Source of the DNA: DASYGT01 sp035999365
GTDB taxonomy: Bacteria > Actinomycetota > Actinomycetes > Mycobacteriales > Jatrophihabitantaceae
Direction: 5' to 3'
DNA length: 64,000 bases
NCBI GenBank assembly: GCA_035999365.1
Contig: DASYGT010000030.1
Coordinates: forward strand, 20,538 to 84,537
Positions 7,914-16,005 of the stretch are shown piece after piece; position 1 is the first letter of the stretch, and every line of letters starts with the position of its first letter. The notes under the pieces were generated by a model, which was not told the DNA's origin, did not search any database, and worked only from the letters and a program-made list of their open reading frames with translations. The position numbers and the translations under genes are program-made.

Positions 7914-9047
7914 TCACGCCAGTCGGGCGAGCGCGGTCCGGGCCAGCGTCGTCGTGTACCGCACGCCGACGTCCAGCGCGTTCTCGTCGATGTCGAACGT
8001 CCCTTGGTGCAGGTCGAACGGCGCATCACCTCTGCGGCGGACACCGAGTCGTGCCAGAGCTCCCGGCACCGATTCCAGGTACCACGCAAAGTCCTCGCCA
8101 CCCATGCTCTGCTCGGTGTCGGCAACGGCGTCGGCACCGAGCGCGGAGAGGATCGCAGCACGTTGCACGTCGACGGCCGTCGCATCGTTGTCGACAGGTG
8201 GCACACCGCGGATGTAGGTCACATCGGCGTTGGCCCCCGACGCGGCCGCGAGCTCGGTAACGAGCTCGCGCACGAGCGGCTCAGCCGCATCCCACGCGTC
8301 GCGGTCCAGCACGCGCAAGGTGCCGCGAAGGCGGCCGGACATCGGAATGGCGTTCGCCGCGCGACCGGACTCGACCGAACCCCAGACGAGTGTCAGTGCG
8401 GCCCGCGGGTCGACGCGCCGTGACAGCATGCCGGGCAGCTCGGTGATCAGTTGTCCGAGTGCGTACACCAGATCCACCGTCAGGTGTGGTCGCGCGGTGT
8501 GGCCGCCCGGTCCGAAGAGTGTGATGTCGACCTGGTCGCACGCCGCGCTGATCGGTCCGGCGCGCAACCCGATCTGCCCGGTCTCCAGACGGGGGTCGCA
8601 ATGCACGGCGAAGATCTGCTGCACGTCCTTCAGCGCACCCGCCTCCACCACGCCGACAGCGCCCCCGGGCAGCGTCTCCTCGCCGGGCTGGAAGATCAGC
8701 CGAACCCGGCCGGGCAATGTAGCGCCCACGAGTTCCTGGGCCGCGCCGAGAAGGATCGCTGTGTGCGCGTCGTGCCCGCACCCGTGGCAGACGCCGTCGA
8801 CCACGGAGCGATACTCGACGTCCTTCTGATCGGTGATCGGTAGCGCATCGATGTCTGCCCGCAAGGCGACCACAGGCCCGTCGGCTGAACCGATGTCGCA
8901 GATGACCCCGGTTCCGGACGGAAACACTTGCGGCGCGAGGCCGTAGCTCTCCAGCTCGGCGATGACCAGGGCAGTGGTGCGATGCTCGGCAAAGGCAAGC
9001 TCTGGGTGCGCGTGCAGCTCGCGGCGTATCGCGGCGACGTCGCTCAC
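7914..9047 (-). CDS. M20-family amidohydrolase (AmiA1/AmiB1, hippurate hydrolase type)
   Basis: A 377-residue di-metal amidohydrolase. The metal-binding motif GCGHDAHTA is near residue 100 and the C-terminal metal/substrate motif MGGEDFAWYLE near residue 330, with the dimerisation (lid) domain between them. The family removes acyl groups from amino acids or opens indole-acetyl and other amide conjugates. GTG 9047 overlaps the stop of the upstream ybdK gene by four bases (GTGA), so the two are translationally coupled. M. tuberculosis carries two such genes (amiA1, amiB1) at the same chromosomal place; here only one copy is found. The natural substrate is not deducible. Confidence 0.88.
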   Translation of the reverse strand: MSDVAAIRRELHAHPELAFAEHRTTALVIAELESYGLAPQVFPSGTGVICDIGSADGPVVALRADIDALPITDQKDVEYRSVVDGVCHGCGHDAHTAILLGAAQELVGATLPGRVRLIFQPGEETLPGGAVGVVEAGALKDVQQIFAVHCDPRLETGQIGLRAGPISAACDQVDITLFGPGGHTARPHLTVDLVYALGQLITELPGMLSRRVDPRAALTLVWGSVESGRAANAIPMSGRLRGTLRVLDRDAWDAAEPLVRELVTELAAASGANADVTYIRGVPPVDNDATAVDVQRAAILSALGADAVADTEQSMGGEDFAWYLESVPGALARLGVRRRGDAPFDLHQGTFDIDENALDVGVRYTTTLARTALARLA

Positions 9048-10180
9048 AGGCCGAGCCCGTCGCGCATCTCGACCAGCAGCGAGTCGACCACCGGGATCAA
9101 GTCACCGCCGTGCGCTGCCGCGACCGCACGCTGGCGCTGATAGCTCGCGCCGCGCTCGAGCAGCCGCGGGATCGACTCGAGTTCCTCGGCACATTTGAGC
9201 CGCCGCGCGAGTGGCAGCAGGTCGTCGACCAGATTGACGATCGATTCCTTCACCGGCTGGACCTTGCCGGAGTTGTCCACGACGATCTCGGCGTCAAGTC
9301 CGTAGCGCGCCGCTCGCCACTTGTTCTCACGCACGAGCCACGGCCGGGGTTCGGGCAAGGTGTAGCCGTCGTCGAGTTGCCGGTCGAAGCGCTCGACCAG
9401 GCACTGCGCGAGTGCCGCGATACAACCGATCTCGTCGAGCGTCGGCATGCCGTCGCAGATTCGCAGCTCGACCGTCCCGAAGTTCGGATGCGGCCGGATG
9501 TCCCACCACACCTCGCGGATCGACTCGATCGCATGAGAGGAGATCAACGCGTCCATGTACTTCTCGAATGCGTCCCAGCCTGCCAGCTGATACGGCAGCC
9601 CGGCCGTGGGCAACGCCTCGAACACCTTGCTGCGGTAGGACGCCAGCCCGGTGTCGGAACCGATCCAGTACGGGCTGGAGGCGGACAGCGCGAGGAAGTG
9701 CGGCAGGTATCCGAGCAGGGAGTTGACGATCGGAATCGCCTTGTCGCCGCCGCGGATGCCGCAATGCACATGCACACCGAAGATCTGCAGCTGGCGTGCC
9801 ATCCACTGGTTGCGCTCCATCAACGCGATATAGCGAGGATTGTCGGTGACGCGCTGCGTCGACCAATCGGTGATGGGATGCGTGCCACTGCAGATCAGGC
9901 CGACGTTGCGCTTGGCAGCCGAGGCGGCAACCTCGGCGACCGTCGCCGCGAGGTCGGCCTTCGCCTCCTCCACCGTCTGGCAGATCCCGGTGATGACCTC
10001 AATGCACGATTGCAGGAGCTCATGCTTGGCCTTGGGATGCTCCGTCGCGCCCTCGGGGCAGATCTCGCCCAGGATCGCGTTGGAGGCGCCCGTGAGCTCG
10101 CGCGTGTCGAGGTCCACGAGCTCCAGTTCCCATTCGACGCCCAGACTCGTGCGCTGCGATGGGTTGAAGTCGATATGCAT
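9044..10180 (-). CDS. ybdK: YbdK-type carboxylate-amine ligase (glutamate-cysteine ligase family 2)
   Basis: A 378-residue ATP-dependent ligase of the GCS2/YbdK family, which joins the gamma-carboxyl of glutamate or a similar acid to an amine. The N-terminal GVEWELELVD carries the metal-binding acidic residues. The central HVHCGI and WWDIRPHPNFGTVELRICD segments are family signatures. The start is supported by a TACGCT box seven bases before ATG 10180. The downstream amidohydrolase overlaps by four bases, so synthesis and hydrolysis of an amide bond are encoded together. Actinobacteria use mycothiol rather than glutathione, so a role in ordinary glutathione synthesis is unlikely. Confidence 0.88.
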   Translation of the reverse strand: MHIDFNPSQRTSLGVEWELELVDLDTRELTGASNAILGEICPEGATEHPKAKHELLQSCIEVITGICQTVEEAKADLAATVAEVAASAAKRNVGLICSGTHPITDWSTQRVTDNPRYIALMERNQWMARQLQIFGVHVHCGIRGGDKAIPIVNSLLGYLPHFLALSASSPYWIGSDTGLASYRSKVFEALPTAGLPYQLAGWDAFEKYMDALISSHAIESIREVWWDIRPHPNFGTVELRICDGMPTLDEIGCIAALAQCLVERFDRQLDDGYTLPEPRPWLVRENKWRAARYGLDAEIVVDNSGKVQPVKESIVNLVDDLLPLARRLKCAEELESIPRLLERGASYQRQRAVAAAHGGDLIPVVDSLLVEMRDGLGL

Positions 10181-10187
10181 CTCGGCC

Positions 10188-10193
10188 AGCGTA
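10188..10193 (-). promoter_or_regulatory. leaderless -10 box of ybdK
   Basis: TACGCT on the minus strand, seven bases before ATG 10180. The divergent antiporter promoter lies only 38 bp away. Confidence 0.5.
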
Positions 10194-10231
10194 TCCGGAT
10201 CGGCACGCCCCGTGGGTGCCCCTCGGCTCGG

Positions 10232-10237
10232 TAGATT
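10232..10237 (+). promoter_or_regulatory. leaderless -10 box of antiporter gene
   Basis: TAGATT lies six bases before GTG 10244, consistent with a leaderless transcript and with the GTG as true start. Confidence 0.5.
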
Positions 10238-10243
10238 CCGGTC

Positions 10244-11455
10244 GTGAAAGACGTCGAGCCATTCGGGCTGGTGACGTTCGTCGTCGCCCTGGCGATGCTG
10301 GCTGCATTGGCGTCGAGCCGGATCAGCGAGCGGCTAGGCGTACCTGCACCCGTCGTGTTCCTGGTCGCCGCTGCCGCCGCGTCCAATGCCTGGACATCCC
10401 TGGGCAGCCTCAGTATCAAGACCGACCAGCGCATCGTCACCGTGGCACTGGTGGTGATCCTCTTCGACGGTGGCATGCATATCGGGTGGAGGCGGCTGCG
10501 TCCGAACGTCGGCGCGGTCGTCTGGCTGGGTATCGCCGGAACAGTGGTGACGGCCGGAGCCATGTCGGTCGCCGCTCACGTGCTGTTCGGCTTCGGTTGG
10601 CGTTCGGCGCTGCTCGTCGGCACCGCACTGGCGCCGACCGACCCGGCAGTCGTCTTCTCGGTGCTGGGTCGGCGCGAGATATCAGGCCGCACGGGCACGC
10701 TGCTCGAGGGGGAATCGGGCGCCAACGACCCTGTCGGAATCGCACTGATGATCAGCATCCTCGGCGCCGGCAGCGGCGGTGGCGCAGTGCTGCGGGGCGT
10801 CGGGGAGTTCGCCCTGCAGATGGCGCTCGGCCTGATCATCGGCGTCGTCGGCGGCATCCTGCTGCGCTGGGTGGTGCAGCGGGTGCGACTGCCGAGCGCC
10901 GCGCTGTATCCGGTGCAGACCGTGGCCCTCGCACTGCTCGTGTACGGCGGAGCCACCGTGGCCCGGGGTTCGGGGTTCCTCGCCGTGTTCGTCGCAGGCA
11001 TCGTCCTCGGCGACGTGCGCTGGCCGCATCGTCGGCAGGTCCGGCAGTTCACCGCCGCCTTGAGCAGTGTGAGCGAGATCGTCGCATTCGTCGTGCTCGG
11101 ACTCAGCGTGTCCCTGCACGACGTCTTCGGCGACGGGCGTGTGTGGACCGGGCTCGCACTGGCCGCGCTGCTCGTCCTCGTGGCGCGGCCGCTGTTCGTC
11201 GGCCTCGTGCTGCTGCCGGTGCGGCTCAACCGCGGCGAGCGGGTCTTCGTGCTGTGGTCCGGGCTGAAGGGCGCCGTGCCGATTCTGCTGGGAACCTACG
11301 TCGTCGCCCAGGGAGCTGCGAACGCCGGCCGCATCTACGACCTCATCTTCATCGTCGTGACTGCATCGGTGATCGTCCAAGGCGGCCTGGTGCCGATCGT
11401 CGCGCGTCGCTGCGGCGTGCCGATGCGCGTGATCGACGGTTCCGGCCCGACATAG
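10244..11455 (+). CDS. cation:proton antiporter, CPA family (NhaP-like)
   Basis: A 403-residue integral membrane protein with about 12 hydrophobic segments. The transport core motif TALAPTDPAVVFSVLG, with its conserved Thr-Asp-Pro, is near residue 125-140. A later helix has the characteristic GLKGAVPILLGTY. It should exchange Na+ or K+ for H+ across the cytoplasmic membrane and so serve pH and salt homeostasis. Unlike NhaP2/CvrA proteins it stops after the membrane domain, with no cytoplasmic RCK or TrkA-C regulatory tail. It is divergent from ybdK over 63 bp and looks monocistronic. Confidence 0.88.
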   Translation: MKDVEPFGLVTFVVALAMLAALASSRISERLGVPAPVVFLVAAAAASNAWTSLGSLSIKTDQRIVTVALVVILFDGGMHIGWRRLRPNVGAVVWLGIAGTVVTAGAMSVAAHVLFGFGWRSALLVGTALAPTDPAVVFSVLGRREISGRTGTLLEGESGANDPVGIALMISILGAGSGGGAVLRGVGEFALQMALGLIIGVVGGILLRWVVQRVRLPSAALYPVQTVALALLVYGGATVARGSGFLAVFVAGIVLGDVRWPHRRQVRQFTAALSSVSEIVAFVVLGLSVSLHDVFGDGRVWTGLALAALLVLVARPLFVGLVLLPVRLNRGERVFVLWSGLKGAVPILLGTYVVAQGAANAGRIYDLIFIVVTASVIVQGGLVPIVARRCGVPMRVIDGSGPT

Positions 11456-11608
11456 GCCGTCGCGACTGACGACATAGGAGCGAATGCCGCCCACCCACCC
11501 CCGCTGGACGGGCGGACGACACCCGCTGACTGGGTACCCCGCGACACCGCCCGACACACCGATCGTGACCTGTGCGTCAGTGACCGGCCGGTCAGCATGG
11601 ACCGTCCA

Positions 11609-11635
11609 GGCAACCTCCACGGCGCGGTGGGCGAC
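11609..11635 (+). promoter_or_regulatory. putative ECF/SigE-type promoter of orphan L,D-transpeptidase gene
   Basis: GGCAACC (11609-11615), a 16-nt spacer and CGAC (11632-11635) lie 41 nt before ATG 11677. The same arrangement precedes both SigE-family sigma genes and a lipoprotein gene 11-14 kb away. An AAC-containing -35 and a CGNC -10 are the usual form of group IV sigma promoters. Confidence 0.5.
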
Positions 11636-11676
11636 TACCTCTCTGAGAGACCTTGATCGCAGGGTCCGGAGGATTC

Positions 11677-12858
11677 ATGGACGGCCGAAATGACGACGAC
11701 GAGCGAGGCAGCCGAGCCGGGAAGTTGCTGCACGAGGCATTCCGGGCACGGGCACACAGTGCGATCGGTGACCTCGCGGCGGTACCACCGATGAGCTCAG
11801 GGCTCGGTCCCGATGTCGACGGTCCGCGACGCAATCGACACGTCCTGTGGGCGGCACCGCTTGCCGTCGCGGGCGCCGTGGCTGTGGCAGTGGTCGTCGT
11901 GAGCGCCGTGTCGCACGGGGCCTCGACAGCCGGGAACGGCGCAGTGGCGGCCGGCACCGGACAAGCGACGGCATCGTCGGCACCGTCCGGGTCGACGCCA
12001 TCCGGCTCGGCGGCCTCCCGCTCGACGGCACCCACCGGACCCGTGGCCACCGTGCATGTCACGTCCGCTCTGAACGACGGGGAGGTGGTCGGCGTCGGCG
12101 AGCCGATCGTGTTGAGCTTCTCTCCCGCGCCGACCGACTCGAGCGCGTTCACCAGAGCCGCGAGCGTCACGGTGAACGGTGCGCCGGCCATCGGTGCGTG
12201 GTACTGGGAGCGCCCTTACGCCGGTCAGCCCGTCCAGGCCCACTTCCGCGAACGGACGTACTGGCCGGCCCACGCGACCATCCATGTGACGCTGCCTATC
12301 TCCGGCATGTCAGCAGGAAAGGGCCTGGCGTACTCCGGCGCACTGTCGTCGGTGACGTTCCGGACCGGCGACGCGCATGTCTCGACCGTGGACGCAGCGA
12401 CACTGACGATGACGGTGACCGACAACGGCACGGTCGTGAAGACGGTCCCGGTGTCGCTCGGCAAGGCTGCGACGCCGACATACAACGGGACGAAGATCGT
12501 GATGCAGAAGGGTGAGGACGTCCCGGGTACGAACACACTTCGACCCCAAGGCACCGTGATGATGTCCGGACCGCACTACACCAACGACCCCGTGCCGTGG
12601 TCGGTCCGCGTCACCGCCTCGGGCGAGTACGTGCACGCCGCGGGGTGGAACACGCACATCGGTACAAGCAGCACCTCGAACGGATGCACCAACCTCAAAC
12701 CCGCTGACGGACAATGGTTCTACGAGTTCAGCCAGCTCGGTGATGTCGTCACTTACCTGCACACCGACGGGACGCGGATGAACCCGTTCGACGGACTCGG
12801 CGACTGGAACATCGCGTGGTCACAGTGGAGTCGGGGCGGACTGCTGATCACCCACTGA
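11677..12858 (+). CDS. membrane-anchored L,D-transpeptidase with Ig-like domain (orphan paralogue)
   Basis: A 393-residue type II membrane protein. A cytoplasmic head of about 55 residues is followed by one transmembrane helix (about 60-80), a Ser/Thr/Gly-rich linker, an Ig-like domain (about 130-240) and a YkuD catalytic domain. The active-site motif SNGCTNL near residue 340 contains the nucleophilic cysteine, with the conserved His upstream in YVHAAGW. The enzyme makes 3-3 cross-links or anchors ligands in peptidoglycan. GGAGG at 11668-11672, four bases before ATG, fixes the start. The head (LHEAFRARAHSAIGD) matches that of the sigma-linked paralogue at 21.6-22.7 kb, yet no sigma gene is adjacent here. 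Its 3' end overlaps convergent meaB by 11 bp. Confidence 0.88.
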   Translation: MDGRNDDDERGSRAGKLLHEAFRARAHSAIGDLAAVPPMSSGLGPDVDGPRRNRHVLWAAPLAVAGAVAVAVVVVSAVSHGASTAGNGAVAAGTGQATASSAPSGSTPSGSAASRSTAPTGPVATVHVTSALNDGEVVGVGEPIVLSFSPAPTDSSAFTRAASVTVNGAPAIGAWYWERPYAGQPVQAHFRERTYWPAHATIHVTLPISGMSAGKGLAYSGALSSVTFRTGDAHVSTVDAATLTMTVTDNGTVVKTVPVSLGKAATPTYNGTKIVMQKGEDVPGTNTLRPQGTVMMSGPHYTNDPVPWSVRVTASGEYVHAAGWNTHIGTSSTSNGCTNLKPADGQWFYEFSQLGDVVTYLHTDGTRMNPFDGLGDWNIAWSQWSRGGLLITH

Positions 12859-13822
12859 CGACGGCGCGCACGATCTCGCGGGCGGCCTGGTCCGGCGTCA
12901 GGTCCCCCGCGAGAACCGCGGCCTCGCTGCGCTTCACCACTGCGCGGACAGACGCCGACTCCAATCGCGACAACAGCGCCTCGTGCACCATCGCGCGCGT
13001 CCACTCCACCATCTGGCGGCGGCGCTTCGCGTCGAGCCCGCCGTGCGCGTCGAGCCAGGCGCGATGCCGCTCGATCTGCTGCCACACCTTGTCGAGATTC
13101 ACGTTGTGCAGTCCACTGGCGGTGACGACCGGCGCCTGCCACGTGTCATCGCCGCCGCGCAGGAAACGCAGCGCGCCGGAAAGCTCTCGTGCGGCCCGGG
13201 CCGCTTCGTCCTCATGCTCCTCGTCGGCCTTGTTCACCGCGATCACGTCGGCGAGCTCAAGGATGCCGCGCTTCATTCCCTGTAGCGAATCCCCCGTGCG
13301 CGCGAGGGTGAGGAACAGAAACGTGTCCACCATGTCCGCAACGACATACTCGGACTGGCCAACACCTACGGTCTCGACGAGGACGACGTCGTAGCCAGCC
13401 GCCTCCATCACCAGCATCGTCTCGCGCGTCGCCGTAGCGACGCCGCCCAGCGTGCCCGCGCTCGGGGACGGCCGCACGAACGCAGCATCCTCGACCGCGA
13501 GCCTCGTCATCCGCGTCTTGTCGCCGAGGATGCTGCCGCCGGTGCGGCTGGACGACGGGTCGACCGCGAGCACTGCCACGCGGTGACCCATGCCGACCAG
13601 GTTCATTCCAAGCGTGTCGATGAACGTCGACTTCCCGACCCCGGGCACGCCGCTGATGCCGATGCGCCGCGCGTTGCCGGTATGCGGGAGCAGTACGGCA
13701 AGCAGGTCCTGGGACTGCGCCCGGTGATCGGCTCGCCGCGACTCGACGAGCGTGATCGCGCGCGCCACTGCGGCACGATCGCCGCCACGCACACCCTCGG
13801 CCAGGTCGGCTACCTCGGTCAT
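12848..13822 (-). CDS. meaB: methylmalonyl-CoA mutase-associated GTPase MeaB (ArgK family)
   Basis: A 324-residue G3E-family P-loop GTPase that loads, gates and protects the adenosylcobalamin of methylmalonyl-CoA mutase. The Walker A motif GVPGVGKST is near residue 55, the Walker B and switch region has VDPSSSRTGGSILGDKTRM near 95, and the guanine-specificity motif NKAD near 205. The C-terminal helices serve dimerisation. It is the last gene of the mutA-mutB-meaB operon, starting two bases after the mutB stop. The convergent L,D-transpeptidase gene overlaps its last codons by 11 bp. Confidence 0.94.
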   Translation of the reverse strand: MTEVADLAEGVRGGDRAAVARAITLVESRRADHRAQSQDLLAVLLPHTGNARRIGISGVPGVGKSTFIDTLGMNLVGMGHRVAVLAVDPSSSRTGGSILGDKTRMTRLAVEDAAFVRPSPSAGTLGGVATATRETMLVMEAAGYDVVLVETVGVGQSEYVVADMVDTFLFLTLARTGDSLQGMKRGILELADVIAVNKADEEHEDEAARAARELSGALRFLRGGDDTWQAPVVTASGLHNVNLDKVWQQIERHRAWLDAHGGLDAKRRRQMVEWTRAMVHEALLSRLESASVRAVVKRSEAAVLAGDLTPDQAAREIVRAVVSG

Positions 13823-13824
13823 GG

Positions 13825-16005
13825 TCAGCCGGCGGTCGCGGACTGCTCGTCCAGAATGCGCAGCAGGTCGGCGGCTGCCTCGGCGATGACCGTTCCGGGC
13901 GGGAAGATCGCCGCGGCACCGGCAGCCCGCAACTCGTCGAAATCCTGCGGCGGGATAACGCCGCCAACGACGATGAGGATGTCCGGACGCCCTTGTGCGG
14001 CCAGTTCGTCGCGCAGCGCCGGGACGAGCGTCAGGTGCCCCGCCGCCAGCGAGTTGACGCCGACGATGTGCACGTCGGCCTCGACGGCCTGCCGGGCGAC
14101 TTCGGCGGGAGTCTGGAAGAGCGGGCCCACATCGACATCGAAGCCGAGGTCGGCGAACGCGGTGGAAATCACCTTCTGGCCACGGTCGTGGCCGTCCTGC
14201 CCCATCTTTGCGACGAGGATGCGCGGGCGGCGACCGTGGGCCTCGGCGAACGTAGCGGTCGCTGCCCGCGTGTCCTCGATTGCGCTCACTGCACCCGCCT
14301 CCGCCGAATACACGCCCGAGATCGTGCGGATCGTCGCGGCATGCCGACCGTAGACCTTCTCGAGCGCGTCGGAGATCTCGCCCACGGTGGCCTTCGCGCG
14401 CGCCGCGTCGATGGCCAGCGCGAGCAGGTTCTGCTCGAGCCCGGCACCACGACTGCCATCCATCGCAGCGCCCGCAGCAGCCGTGAGCGCGTCGAGCGAG
14501 GCCAGCGTTGCCGGCTCATCACGATCGGCGCGCAACCGGCGCAGCTTCTCGGCCTGCTCGGCGCGCACGGCAGAGTTGTCGACCTTCAACAGCGTCGGCA
14601 CGTCGGCCGAGTCGGTGCGGTACTTGTTCACGCCGATCACCGGCTGCCGCCCCGAGTCGATGCGCGCTTGCGTGCGCGCAGCGGCCTCTTCGATGCGCAA
14701 CTTCGGCAAGCCCGCGTCGATCGCCTTGGCCATGCCGCCCGCACGCTCAACCTCGAGGATGTGCGCCGAAGCCTGCCGCGCCAGCTCGTACGTCAGCCGC
14801 TCGACGTACGCCGAGCCGCCCCACGGGTCGATGACTCGCGTAGTTCCGGATTCCTGCTGCAGCACCAGCTGCGTGTTCCGCGCGATGCGCGCGGAGAAGT
14901 CCGTCGGCAGAGCCAGCGCCTCGTCGAGGGCGTTCGTGTGCAGCGACTGCGTATGCCCCTGTGTCGCGGCCATCGCCTCGATGCAGGTGCGGATGACGTT
15001 GTTGAACGGATCCTGCGCAGTGAGTGACCAGCCGGAGGTCTGGGAGTGGGTGCGCAGTGACAGCGATTTCTCGTTCTTCGGTTCGAACGCGTTCACGAGC
15101 TTGGCCCACAACAGTCGCGCGGCGCGCAGCTTGGCGACCTCCATGAAGAAGTTCATACCGATCGCCCAGAAGAACGACAGTCGCGGTGCGAAGGTGTCGA
15201 TGTCGAGTCCGGCATCGCGGCCCGCACGGATGTACTCGACGCCGTCGGCAAGGGTGTAGGCCAGCTCGAGATCGGCAGTCGCACCGGCTTCTTGGATGTG
15301 GTAGCCCGAGATCGAGATCGAGTTGAACTTCGGCATCCGCTGTGAGGTGTACGCGAAGATGTCGCTGATGATTTTCATCGACGGTGTCGGTGGATAGATA
15401 TAGGTGTTGCGCACCATGAACTCTTTGAGAATGTCGTTCTGAATCGTCCCCGTGAGCTGCTCCGGAGCAACGCCCTGCTCCTCGGCGGCAACCACGTACA
15501 GCGCCAGGACGGGAAGCACTGCGCCGTTCATCGTCATCGACACGCTCATGCGGTCGAGCGGTATGCCGTCGAACAGCTGGCGCATGTCGTAGATCGAGTC
15601 GATAGCGACTCCAGCCATGCCGACGTCGCCGATCACCCGCTCGTTGTCGCTGTCGTAGCCGCGGTGCGTGGGCAGGTCGAACGCGATCGACAGCCCCTTC
15701 TGTCCCATGGCCAGATTGCGCCGGTAGAAGGCGTTGGACTCGGCCGCTGTGGAGAAGCCGGCGTACTGGCGGATCGTCCAGGGCTGGTTCACGTACATCG
15801 TCGGGTACGGCCCGCGCACGAACGGTGCGATGCCGGGGTAGGTGTTCACGAAGTCGAGTTCCTCGACGTCGCGTGCCGTGTACAGCGGCGGCACCTCGAT
15901 CCCCTCGGGGGTCTGCCACGGCGCCACATCGATCGGCTCGGGTGCCTCCGGACCCGACCGCGGCGCGCCGAGCGATGCATCCCGGAAGTCGGGGATGGCC
16001 GCCAT
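13825..16005 (-). CDS. mutB: methylmalonyl-CoA mutase large (catalytic) subunit
   Basis: A 726-residue adenosylcobalamin enzyme that interconverts (R)-methylmalonyl-CoA and succinyl-CoA. The N-terminal TIM barrel carries the substrate-binding region (FVRGPYPTMYVNQPWTIRQYAG near residue 85). The C-terminal flavodoxin-like domain has the cobalamin signature DGHDRG, with the axial His near residue 610, then SLAAGH and the GG turn (VVGGVIP). Length is normal for the family. Start ATG 16005 overlaps the mutA stop by one base (TGATG), so the subunits are co-translated. An upstream GTG would extend it by two codons only. With AccA3-type carboxylation it completes propionyl-CoA disposal. Confidence 0.96.
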   Translation of the reverse strand: MAAIPDFRDASLGAPRSGPEAPEPIDVAPWQTPEGIEVPPLYTARDVEELDFVNTYPGIAPFVRGPYPTMYVNQPWTIRQYAGFSTAAESNAFYRRNLAMGQKGLSIAFDLPTHRGYDSDNERVIGDVGMAGVAIDSIYDMRQLFDGIPLDRMSVSMTMNGAVLPVLALYVVAAEEQGVAPEQLTGTIQNDILKEFMVRNTYIYPPTPSMKIISDIFAYTSQRMPKFNSISISGYHIQEAGATADLELAYTLADGVEYIRAGRDAGLDIDTFAPRLSFFWAIGMNFFMEVAKLRAARLLWAKLVNAFEPKNEKSLSLRTHSQTSGWSLTAQDPFNNVIRTCIEAMAATQGHTQSLHTNALDEALALPTDFSARIARNTQLVLQQESGTTRVIDPWGGSAYVERLTYELARQASAHILEVERAGGMAKAIDAGLPKLRIEEAAARTQARIDSGRQPVIGVNKYRTDSADVPTLLKVDNSAVRAEQAEKLRRLRADRDEPATLASLDALTAAAGAAMDGSRGAGLEQNLLALAIDAARAKATVGEISDALEKVYGRHAATIRTISGVYSAEAGAVSAIEDTRAATATFAEAHGRRPRILVAKMGQDGHDRGQKVISTAFADLGFDVDVGPLFQTPAEVARQAVEADVHIVGVNSLAAGHLTLVPALRDELAAQGRPDILIVVGGVIPPQDFDELRAAGAAAIFPPGTVIAEAAADLLRILDEQSATAG

